A DNA stretch of 24,656 nucleotides from an uncultured Panacagrimonas sp. (GTDB lineage Bacteria; Pseudomonadota; Gammaproteobacteria; Nevskiales; Nevskiaceae). The position numbers and the translations under genes are program-made. The notes beneath the pieces are model-generated. The model made no database searches, was not told the origin of the DNA, and saw only the letters and a list, made by a program, of their open reading frames with translations. The DNA lies in assembly GCA_946481265.1 (NCBI GenBank), contig CAMLNE010000013.1, positions 1-24,656 on the forward strand, read 5' to 3'. Below are positions 8,017 through 14,295 of this stretch, piece by piece; the stretch's first letter is position 1, and each line of letters opens with the position of its first letter.

Positions 8017-8793
8017 ATGCCCGGCCCGACGCTCGTCTTCGACATCGAGACCATCCCCGACCTCGAGGGCGCACGGCGCATCCTGGGCATCGAGTCGATG
8101 GACGAGGACGTGATCTGGAACGCGATGCGCACGCTGCGCCGCGCCGAGAAGGGCACCGAGTTCCAGCCCGCCCACCTGCAGCGCATCGTCGCGATCTCCT
8201 GCGTGCTGCGCACCGGCGACACCCTGCACTGCTGGTCGATCGGCGACGAGACGGCCCAGGAAGCCGAGCTGATCCAGAAATTCTTCAACGGCGTGGAGAA
8301 GTACCGTCCGACCCTGGTGTCCTGGAACGGCGGGGGCTTCGACATGCCGGTCCTGAACTACCGCGGCCTGATCCATGGCGTACGCGCGCAGGCCTATTGG
8401 GACAACGGCCATTTCGACCGCGAGGCGAAATGGAACAACTACCTCAAGCGCTACGAGTTCAAGCACACCGACCTGATGGACGTGCTGGCGCTCTACACCG
8501 GTCGCCAGAACGCGCCGCTCAACGAGATTGCGCTGCTGCTCGGCCTGCCGGGCAAGCTCGGCATGGACGGCTCCAAGGTGTTCGACGCCTACCGCGCGGG
8601 CAAGCTCGGCGAGATCCGCGCTTACTGCGAGACCGATGTCATGAACACCTGGCTGGTCTACCTGCGCTTCCAGTTCATGCGGGGCCACCTGTCCGAGGAC
8701 GAGTATGAGCAGGAGATCCTGCTTGCGCGCGATTTCCTCGAGGGCAGCGACGCGTCGCACTGGACGGAATTTGCGGCGGCCTGGACGGAGTGA
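8017..8793 (+). CDS. Predicted 3'-5' exonuclease, DNA polymerase B-like fold
   Basis: This 258-residue protein has the three DEDDy exonuclease motifs: Exo I FDIETIPD (D9, E11), Exo II SWNGGGFDMPVL (N104, D109) and Exo III YCETD (Y203, D207). It matches the small family of predicted 3'-5' exonucleases related to the polymerase B proofreading domain, which lack a polymerase domain. A role in DNA or RNA end trimming is inferred; no substrate can be read from the sequence. The ATG at 8017 puts the first motif at residue 8, usual for the family. A GTG at 8008 is an alternative start, right next to the preceding palindrome, and neither has a good ribosome site. rlmD begins 31 bases downstream. Confidence 0.85.
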   Translation: MPGPTLVFDIETIPDLEGARRILGIESMDEDVIWNAMRTLRRAEKGTEFQPAHLQRIVAISCVLRTGDTLHCWSIGDETAQEAELIQKFFNGVEKYRPTLVSWNGGGFDMPVLNYRGLIHGVRAQAYWDNGHFDREAKWNNYLKRYEFKHTDLMDVLALYTGRQNAPLNEIALLLGLPGKLGMDGSKVFDAYRAGKLGEIRAYCETDVMNTWLVYLRFQFMRGHLSEDEYEQEILLARDFLEGSDASHWTEFAAAWTE

Positions 8794-8824
8794 GCGCGCG
8801 ACAGGCCAGGACCTTTCGACGCCG

Positions 8825-10351
8825 ATGAGATCCAGATCCGGTCGCAGCAAACCCCTGCCCGAAGGCGACTTCGAGGCGCGGATCGTCGACCTGGCAGAAG
8901 ACGGCCGCGGCGTGGCCCGCATCGAGGGCAAGGTCTGCTTCATCCACGGCGCCCTGCCCGGCGAAACCGTGAAGTTCCGGTATACGCGCAGGCGTCGCGA
9001 TGCCGACGAGGGCGAGACCGTGCAGGTGCTCGAACCCTCGCCGGACCGCGTCGATCCGCCCTGCGCGCACTTCGGCCTGTGCGGCGGCTGCTCGCTGCAG
9101 CACCTCGCGCCGGCGGCGCAGATCGCCCTCAAGCAGCGGCAACTCGTCGAGGCCCTGCACCGCATCGGCAAGGTCGAGGCGGGGACCATGGCGCCGCCGA
9201 TCACCGGACCGAGCCTGGGCTACCGCCGCCGCGCCCGCCTGGGCGTGAAATACGTGGACAAGCGCGGCACGACGCTGGTCGGATTCCGCGAGCGTTCGAG
9301 TCCCTTTCTCGCGGTGCTCGAAACCTGCGCGGTGCTGGATCCGCGGGTGGGCCGGAAGCTGCGCGCAATCGGCGATTGCGTCGCCGAGCTGTCGATCCGC
9401 CGCGACCTGCCGCAGATCGAAATCGCCTGCGCCGACACGGTGCCTGCGCAGCAGTGGGTGCGGGAGGCGCAGGACGAACCCGCGTCCGCACCCGCCTCGC
9501 TGCGCTCAGACACCGTGACGCGGGTTCGCGCCGACACGGTGCCTGCGCAGCAGTGGGTGCGGGAGGCGCAGGACGAACCCGCGTCCGCACCCGCCTCGCT
9601 GCGCTCGGACACCGTGCCACCGGCCCATGCCAGTCCGGTTGCACTGGTGCTGCGCGTGATGCGGCCGCCGACCGAGGCCGATCTCGCGCGGCTCGATCAA
9701 CTGGCCCGCGACCACGACTTCGAGCTCTACCTGCAGAGTGGCGGCCCCAGCACGGTGGCGCCCATGCGCCCGCCCGCTCCCCGGCTCGACTACTCGCCGG
9801 ACGGCTCGGCCGACCGCCTGCAGTTCCAGCCCACCGACTTCATCCAGATCAACGCCGCGGTCAGCCAGCAGGCCGTGCGCCAGGCGCTGGACTGGCTGCA
9901 GCCGCAAAGCGGCGAGGCGATACTCGAACTGTTCTGCGGCCTGGGCAATTTCTCGATCCCGCTGGCGCGCCGCGGCGCGTGCGTCACCGCGGTCGAAGGC
10001 GACGCCGGCCTGGTCGCCCGCGCACGTGCGAATGCGCAGCGGCTGGGCCTGGACATCGACTTCCACGCCGCCGACCTGTTCCAGCCGCGGGCCGACGCCC
10101 CCTGGCTGCAGGCGCCATTCGATACCGTGCTGCTCGACCCGCCGCGGGCGGGCGCCGAGGCGGTCATGCCCGTCATCGGCGCGCGCAGGCCCGGGCGGAT
10201 CCTCTACATCTCCTGTCACCCGGGGACCCTGGCGCGCGACGCCGGTCTGCTGGTCCACGGCCACGGGTACCGCCTCGTGCGTGCGGGCGTCATGGACATG
10301 TTTCCCCACACGACGCATGTCGAGTCGATGGCCCTGTTCGAACGTGCGTAA
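8825..10351 (+). CDS. rlmD: 23S rRNA (uracil-1939-C5) methyltransferase RlmD with in-frame insertion
   Basis: RlmD (RumA) methylates U1939 of 23S rRNA using SAM. An N-terminal TRAM domain is followed by the iron-sulfur ligands C80, C86, C89 and C168, a SAM motif LELFCGLGNFS (C371), the DPPRAG motif, and the catalytic Cys C464 in YISCHPGTLARD. At 508 residues it is about 70 longer than the E. coli enzyme (433). The surplus maps between C168 and C464: about residues 203-268 hold two near-identical 29-residue repeats 33 residues apart. The flanks (LPQIEIACAD and PVALVLRVMRP) read as continuous family sequence. The frame is preserved, so a functional enzyme with a surface loop is likely. The frame is open upstream to 8705, but that would overlap the exonuclease gene and lacks family sequence; ATG 8825 is preferred. 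Confidence 0.93.
   Translation: MRSRSGRSKPLPEGDFEARIVDLAEDGRGVARIEGKVCFIHGALPGETVKFRYTRRRRDADEGETVQVLEPSPDRVDPPCAHFGLCGGCSLQHLAPAAQIALKQRQLVEALHRIGKVEAGTMAPPITGPSLGYRRRARLGVKYVDKRGTTLVGFRERSSPFLAVLETCAVLDPRVGRKLRAIGDCVAELSIRRDLPQIEIACADTVPAQQWVREAQDEPASAPASLRSDTVTRVRADTVPAQQWVREAQDEPASAPASLRSDTVPPAHASPVALVLRVMRPPTEADLARLDQLARDHDFELYLQSGGPSTVAPMRPPAPRLDYSPDGSADRLQFQPTDFIQINAAVSQQAVRQALDWLQPQSGEAILELFCGLGNFSIPLARRGACVTAVEGDAGLVARARANAQRLGLDIDFHAADLFQPRADAPWLQAPFDTVLLDPPRAGAEAVMPVIGARRPGRILYISCHPGTLARDAGLLVHGHGYRLVRAGVMDMFPHTTHVESMALFERA
9429..9616. repeat. Tandem palindromic insertion inside rlmD
   Basis: Bases 9429-9517 and 9528-9616 are an 89-base direct repeat with one difference (A9508 against G9607), period 99 bases, so the frame is kept. 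Each copy is itself a hairpin. In copy 1, 9436-9442 pairs with 9511-9517 (CACGGTG/CACCGTG), 9446-9452 with 9499-9505, and 9456-9463 with 9486-9493 (GGGTGCGG/CCGCACCC), with a 22-base apical loop. The linker 9518-9528 (ACGCGGGTTCG) is the exact reverse complement of 9475-9485 within the unit. Confidence 0.9.
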
Positions 10352-10357
10352 GCCCGA

Positions 10358-10385
10358 TTGACTTGGACGGGCCTTGTCTTAGCCT
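10358..10385 (+). promoter_or_regulatory. Candidate sigma-70 promoter of the CYTH gene
   Basis: TTGACT at 10358-10363 and TAGCCT at 10380-10385 are separated by 16 bases. They lie about 30 bases before the ATG at 10416, just after the rlmD stop. This is the best two-box promoter in the window. Confidence 0.45.
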
Positions 10386-10415
10386 TCCAGCACCGTCCCT
10401 CGCCCGCATACGCCC

Positions 10416-10892
10416 ATGCCGATCGAAATCGAACGCAAGTTCCTGCTCGCCAACGACCATTGGCGCCTCGAGGTCTATCGCCGCTGCCACATGCTGCAGG
10501 GCTATCTCGGCGCGCCGGGTGGCCGGGCTTCGATCCGCGTGCGCCTGCAGGGCAAGCGCGCACGCCTGAACATCAAGTCCTCCGTCATCGGCAGCACGCG
10601 CGCGGAGTACGAGTACCCGATCCCCTACGCCCAGGCCCGCGAAATGTTCGACACGCTGTGCATCGGCTGCGTGGAGAAGACGCGCCACTACATCAGGCGC
10701 AATGGGCTGATCTGGGAGATCGACGAGTTCCACGGCGACAACGAGGGGCTGGTCGTTGCCGAGGTCGAGCTCACGGACGAGAACCAGGACCTCGCCCATC
10801 CCGCCTGGATCGGTCGCGAGATCACCGAGGAGCCGCGCTACTACAACCACAGCCTGTCGGTGAAACCGTTCCGCGCCTGGCATGCACATTGA
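10416..10892 (+). CDS. CYTH domain protein (triphosphate tunnel fold)
   Basis: This 158-residue protein starts with the CYTH signature EIERKFL (E4, E6, K8) that binds metal and triphosphate in the tunnel. Further charged tunnel positions are visible in RVRLQGKRARLNIKS, EYEYPIP, EIDEF and AEVELTDEN. Bacterial relatives are inorganic triphosphatases or of unknown role; class IV adenylate cyclase activity is a less likely alternative. The substrate cannot be told from sequence. There is no signal peptide, so it is cytoplasmic. The next gene starts inside its last codons, overlapping by 11 bases, so the pair is probably translated together. A TTGACT-16-TAGCCT promoter candidate precedes it. Confidence 0.88.
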   Translation: MPIEIERKFLLANDHWRLEVYRRCHMLQGYLGAPGGRASIRVRLQGKRARLNIKSSVIGSTRAEYEYPIPYAQAREMFDTLCIGCVEKTRHYIRRNGLIWEIDEFHGDNEGLVVAEVELTDENQDLAHPAWIGREITEEPRYYNHSLSVKPFRAWHAH

Positions 10893-11358
10893 GATCGACC
10901 TTCGCCGGCAACGCCTGCTGCTGTGGGACCAGGGCCGGCTCGTGCGGGAGTCGCCGGTCTCCACCGGCGGCAATGGCGTGGGCGAGATCGGCGGCTCGGG
11001 CTGCACGCCACGCGGACGCCACCTGATCCGCGCCAAGGTGGGCGGCGGCGCGCCGGCCGGCATGCGCTTCGTGCGCCGGCGGCCCACCGGCGAGATCTGG
11101 TCACCCGAACTCCACGCGAAGTACCCCGGACGCGACTGGATCCTCACGCGCATCCTCTGGCTGTCCGGCACCGAGCGCGGGCGCAACCGGCTCGGCTGTG
11201 TCGACACCTTCCGCCGCTACATCTACCTGCACGGCACGCCGCCGACCACGCAACTGGGCGTGCCGGGATCCAAGGGCTGCGTGCGCATGGCCGACACGGA
11301 CATCATCGGGCTCTACGATCTGCTGCCGGTCGGTACGGAAGTGGAACTACACGAATAG
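10882..11358 (+). CDS. YkuD-family L,D-transpeptidase/carboxypeptidase, no signal peptide
   Basis: This 158-residue protein is almost only a YkuD domain. The active-site pattern is present: H117 in HGTP and the nucleophile C133 in SKGCVRM, with an N-terminal strand pattern (IEIDLRRQRLLLWDQGRL...SPVSTGGNG) that starts at residue 2. There is no room for a signal peptide or membrane anchor, and an upstream start would lie deep inside the CYTH gene. YkuD enzymes normally act on periplasmic peptidoglycan. A cytoplasmic member would fit an L,D-carboxypeptidase role in murein recycling, as described for ElsL of Acinetobacter. NagZ, another cytoplasmic recycling enzyme, is encoded about 190 bases downstream. 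The fold assignment is strong; the recycling role is inference. Confidence 0.88.
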   Translation: MHIEIDLRRQRLLLWDQGRLVRESPVSTGGNGVGEIGGSGCTPRGRHLIRAKVGGGAPAGMRFVRRRPTGEIWSPELHAKYPGRDWILTRILWLSGTERGRNRLGCVDTFRRYIYLHGTPPTTQLGVPGSKGCVRMADTDIIGLYDLLPVGTEVELHE

Positions 11359-11437
11359 CGGCCGGCCCGGACACCCGCTCGTCACGCGGGCTTCTCGAAT
11401 ATCCTTTGCTGGTCGTCCCCGGCGTGGCGCGAAGGTC

Positions 11438-11455
11438 CCGCTCCCGCGGGAGTGG
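11438..11455. repeat. Short palindrome in the gap before nagZ
   Basis: CTCCCGCGGGAG (11441-11452) is a perfect palindrome extended by CCG/TGG flanks to 9-base arms (one G-T pair). It lies in the 193-base gap before nagZ, which otherwise shows no gene. It may be a REP-like remnant or a protein site; function unknown. Confidence 0.4.
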
Positions 11456-11551
11456 CCGCACCGCGCGCTCCGGATCCGGCCGGAGGCTCGTGCCGCGACC
11501 GCCGGACCGGCGTCAACAAGCTGTCAACTGGCTCTAGGAAAACCACTCTTC

Positions 11552-12535
11552 ATGGCAGGCAAGCTTGCGCGCGGGCCGATCGGCCCCCTGATGCTCGACG
11601 TAGGCGGACTCGAACTGACGCCGGAGGATCGCGACGTGCTGGCGCATCCGCTGGTCGGCGGCGTGATCCTGTTCACCCGCAACTACCGGGATCCCGACCA
11701 GCTGCGCGCGCTCTGCTCGGGCATCCTGGGCATCAAGCGCGAGCCGCGCCTGCTGCTTGCCGTCGACCACGAGGGTGGCCGCATCCAGCGCTTCCGCATG
11801 GGCTTTTCGCGCATCCCGGCGATGCGCGCGATCGGCCGGCACCACGAGGAAAACGCCAGGGCGGCCGGCGACGAGGCCGAGACCCAGGGCTACCTGATCG
11901 GCTCGGAGCTGGGCGCTTTCGGCATCGACCTGTGTTTTGCCCCGGTGCTGGACCGCGACATCGGCGTGTCCAGCGTGATCGGCGATCGCGCCTTCGCCAC
12001 CCGGACCGAGGTGATCGTGGAGCTCGCGCGCGCGTTCCGCGCCGGCCTGAATCGCGCCGGCATGGCGGCCACCGGCAAGCATTTTCCCGGCCACGGCGCC
12101 GTGGCCGCCGACTCCCACCAGGAGCTGCCGGTCGACCGCCGCGCGCTGGCGGAGATCGAGCGCACCGAGCTCGTGCCGTTCCGCGCGCTGATCGAGGACG
12201 GCATCGAGTCGCTGATGATGGCGCACGTGCGTTACACCGCGGTCGACCACCTCCCCGCCTCGCTGTCGCGCCGCTGGATCAGCGCCTACCTGCGGCGCAG
12301 GCTGAAATTCCGTGGCGCGCTGTTCTGCGACGACCTGTCGATGAACGGCGCCGCGGTGGTCGGCACCATGACCGAGCGTGCACGGCTGGCGCTGGCCGCC
12401 GGCTGCGACATGATTCCCGTATGCAACGACCGTCCCGCCGCGATCGGGCTGATCGACGAACTGCGCGACGTGCGGCCCAGCCTTCCGCGCAGTCGGCGGC
12501 TGGCCACGCTGTTCCGCCAGGACGGACCGCGGTGA
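11552..12535 (+). CDS. nagZ: Beta-N-acetylglucosaminidase NagZ (GH3)
   Basis: NagZ removes GlcNAc from GlcNAc-anhydroMurNAc peptides in the cytoplasm during peptidoglycan recycling; its products can feed AmpR signalling in species with inducible AmpC. The 327-residue length is normal. Family motifs are KHFPGHG (residues 176-182) followed by DSH (D188, H190), the acid/base dyad typical of NagZ, and FCDDLSM near residues 258-264 with the nucleophilic Asp. The sugar-binding region DHEGGRIQRFR is also clear. No signal peptide is present. The ATG at 11552 begins the conserved GPLMLDVGGLELT region; the open frame upstream is not family sequence. The stop overlaps the GTG of the next gene, so nagZ, hpt and the phosphorylase form one operon. 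Confidence 0.95.
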   Translation: MAGKLARGPIGPLMLDVGGLELTPEDRDVLAHPLVGGVILFTRNYRDPDQLRALCSGILGIKREPRLLLAVDHEGGRIQRFRMGFSRIPAMRAIGRHHEENARAAGDEAETQGYLIGSELGAFGIDLCFAPVLDRDIGVSSVIGDRAFATRTEVIVELARAFRAGLNRAGMAATGKHFPGHGAVAADSHQELPVDRRALAEIERTELVPFRALIEDGIESLMMAHVRYTAVDHLPASLSRRWISAYLRRRLKFRGALFCDDLSMNGAAVVGTMTERARLALAAGCDMIPVCNDRPAAIGLIDELRDVRPSLPRSRRLATLFRQDGPR

Positions 12536-13086
12536 GCCGGCTCGAGGAGGCACTGCGGGTGCGCCGGCAGGCGGACTGCCTGCACGACGAGGCGGCGGTG
12601 CAACGGGCTTTCGACCTCATGGCCACCCGCATCGGGCAGGACTACGCCGGGCGCACCCCCCTGGTGCTGTGCGTGATGAACGGCGGGCTGTATCCCACGG
12701 CCGAGATCACGCGCCGTCTCGATCTTCCCTTCGAGCAGGACTACCTGCATGCCACCCGCTACCGTGGCGCGACCGCGGGCGGCGGACTGGTCTGGAAGCG
12801 CCAGCCCGAGGCACAGGCCATCGCCGGGCGCGAGGTGCTGGTGATCGACGACATCCTCGACGAGGGCCACACCCTGGTGGCCATCCGCCGCGCGCTCGAG
12901 GAATTCCGTCCCGCCTCGCTGCAGGTGGCGGTGCTGGCCGAGAAGCGCCACGATCGCCGCGCCGCCGGCGCGCACGCGGAATACATCGGCCTGGCCGTGG
13001 ACGACCGCTACGTGTTCGGCTGCGGGATGGACTACAAGGAATACTGGCGCCAATTGCCCGCGATCTACGCGGTGAGGGACTCATGA
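12532..13086 (+). CDS. hpt: Hypoxanthine (guanine) phosphoribosyltransferase
   Basis: This 184-residue type I phosphoribosyltransferase converts hypoxanthine or guanine plus PRPP to IMP or GMP. The PRPP loop is VLVIDDILDEGHTL (residues 102-115, with the acidic pair D106 D107), and the N-terminal CVMNGGLYPTAEI matches the pyrophosphate-binding loop region. The start is a GTG whose last two bases belong to the nagZ TGA stop, a classic coupled junction. The longer open frame upstream overlaps nagZ and is rejected. The gene ends in ATGA overlap with the phosphorylase gene. Purine specificity cannot be proven by eye, but the neighbouring enzyme would supply hypoxanthine. Confidence 0.92.
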   Translation: MSRLEEALRVRRQADCLHDEAAVQRAFDLMATRIGQDYAGRTPLVLCVMNGGLYPTAEITRRLDLPFEQDYLHATRYRGATAGGGLVWKRQPEAQAIAGREVLVIDDILDEGHTLVAIRRALEEFRPASLQVAVLAEKRHDRRAAGAHAEYIGLAVDDRYVFGCGMDYKEYWRQLPAIYAVRDS

Positions 13087-13832
13087 AGCGCATCGCGGTC
13101 ATCGGCGGAACCGGCATGAACCAGTGGCCCGGGCTGGTCATCGAGTCGCGCCAGGAAATGCGCACGCCCTACGGCATGGCCTCGGCCCCGTTGCTGGGCG
13201 GGCGCATCAACGGCACGCCGGCGTGGTTTCTCGCCCGCCATGGCGAGGGTCACCGTATTCCGCCGCACCGCATCAACTACCGCGCGAACCTGTGGGCGCT
13301 GAAGAACGCGGGGGTCGAGCAGGTGCTGGCCATCGCCGCCGTCGGCGCGATCGCCGAGTGGTTCGCGCCAGGCGAGATCGCCCTGCCGCGCGACCTGATC
13401 GACTACACCTGGGGTCGCGAGCACACCTATTCCGACGGCTCGCCGGATACCGACGTGCACCACGTCGAGTTCACCCTGCCCTACACGCCCTCGCTGCGCC
13501 AGATGCTGTTCGAGGCCTCCGCCGCGGCGGACGTGGTGGTCAGCGGCGCGGGCACCATGGCCGTCACCCAGGGGCCGCGGCTGGAGACCCCCGCCGAGAT
13601 CGCAAGGCTCAAGCTCGACGGCTGCGACATGGTCGGCATGACCGGCATGCCCGAGGCGGCGCTGGCGGCCGAACTGGGGCTCGAATACGCCTGCATCGCG
13701 GTGTCGGTGAACTGGGCTGCCGGCATCGGCAGCGGCGGCATCCACGACGAGATCCGCGCCAGCGTCGAGCGCGGCATGCTCAAGGTGCAGGGCACGCTCG
13801 CGCGCTTCCTCGCGCAGGCCGCCGGCGCCTGA
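13083..13832 (+). CDS. S-methyl-5'-thioinosine/thioadenosine phosphorylase family
   Basis: This 249-residue protein belongs to the PNP/MTAP phosphorylase family. It has the N-terminal phosphate-binding GGTG (residues 8-11), RHGEGHRIPPHRINYRAN, the LPRDLIDYTWGR segment, GPRLETPAEI, and DMVGMTGMPEAALAAELG. It is most similar in context and sequence style to the Pseudomonas S-methyl-5'-thioinosine phosphorylase, which is also next to nagZ. It would split methylthioinosine with phosphate to hypoxanthine and methylthioribose-1-phosphate. The late SVNWAAGIG segment has Asn where purine-amino-specific enzymes often have Asp, consistent with 6-oxopurine preference; this is a tentative reading. The start ATG overlaps the hpt stop by 4 bases. 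It is the last gene of the operon; a short GC stem follows its stop. Confidence 0.88.
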   Translation: MKRIAVIGGTGMNQWPGLVIESRQEMRTPYGMASAPLLGGRINGTPAWFLARHGEGHRIPPHRINYRANLWALKNAGVEQVLAIAAVGAIAEWFAPGEIALPRDLIDYTWGREHTYSDGSPDTDVHHVEFTLPYTPSLRQMLFEASAAADVVVSGAGTMAVTQGPRLETPAEIARLKLDGCDMVGMTGMPEAALAAELGLEYACIAVSVNWAAGIGSGGIHDEIRASVERGMLKVQGTLARFLAQAAGA

Positions 13833-13851
13833 AGCCGGCGCATCGCCGGCT
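13833..13851 (+). terminator. Weak stem-loop after the phosphorylase gene
   Basis: AGCCGGC, a 5-base loop and GCCGGCT form a 7-bp stem right after the stop codon. No T-run follows, so it is at best an RNA 3' end or pause structure. Confidence 0.3.
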
Positions 13852-13960
13852 GCGCCGTCGGGTCGGCCTGGGGAAAATCCGAACCGGCGGCTGCGCCCGG
13901 CGTCCCATGCGACGGCGGGACCCGGAATCTCCGGGGCATCCACCCGTACGCCCCGCCCCC

Positions 13961-13996
13961 GCGCCCTCGCGCCCTCGCGCCCTCGCGCCCTCGCGC
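13961..13996. repeat. GCGCCCTC tandem repeat, four and a half units
   Basis: Four perfect 8-base units run from 13961 to 13992, followed by a partial GCGC. It lies in the 463-base gene-free stretch 13833-14295 and no open reading frame of interest crosses it. A unit length of 8 could change by slippage. Confidence 0.85.
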
Positions 13997-14032
13997 AGGC
14001 TGCCTTCGCCCGTCGCGTCCCCTGGGGTTCCC

Positions 14033-14286
14033 CTAGCCCGCATTTCTCACAGGGGGATCGAGCGATGGCCGTGCGTCGAGGACGTGCAGCGCGCCGGGAC
14101 GGAGCGAACCCCATAGTGGTTCTATGGGGTGAGTGAGTCCCAAGCGATGCGCGCCGCAGACAGGCCAGCGCCGATCCAGCCGGAGAATCCAGGCGACACT
14201 CTGTTTCCGGCGCGCAGCCCAAACATCGCACTCAGATCAGTAGATTGAAGCGGATGCTCCGGCGACCTGTGAGAAATGCGGGCTAG
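14033..14286. mobile_element. MITE-like element with 17-bp perfect inverted ends
   Basis: The ends CCCGCATTTCTCACAGG (14037-14053) and its exact reverse complement (14266-14282) bound 246 bases, with CTAG directly outside both ends (14033-14036, 14283-14286) as a possible 4-bp target duplication. Because CTAG is self-complementary, the ends could also be read as 21-bp inverted repeats. The interior has no transposase frame but holds a strong hairpin. The ends resemble those I associate with IS1380-family elements; I could not verify this. It lies just upstream of the His-rich gene and the metal-efflux operon. Confidence 0.72.
14096..14141. repeat. Hairpin inside the MITE-like element
   Basis: ACCCCATAG (14108-14116), loop TGGTT, and CTATGGGGT (14122-14130) form a perfect 9-bp stem. 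GGGAC (14096-14100) and GTCCC (14137-14141) extend it after an internal loop. It may act in transposition or as an RNA structure. Confidence 0.7.
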
Positions 14287-14289
14287 ACT
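14284..14289 (+). promoter_or_regulatory. Candidate -10 at the MITE edge
   Basis: TAGACT ends 6 bases before the ATG at 14296, so transcription would start at or near the start codon, giving a leaderless message. No -35 is evident, and the box partly overlaps the right CTAG flank of the element. Confidence 0.25.
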
Positions 14290-14295
14290 GGCGCC

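Noticed and set aside
6880..9204. 774-codon open frame on the - strand
   Set aside because: It runs opposite cysM, the exonuclease gene and rlmD and shows no protein-family features.
9429..9616. CRISPR-like array in rlmD
   Set aside because: There are only two long direct copies with a 10-base linker, inside a coding frame, and no cas genes.
13124..14116. 330-codon + strand open frame overlapping the phosphorylase and the gene-free stretch
   Set aside because: It is out of frame with the phosphorylase and of Arg/Gly/His-rich shadow composition.
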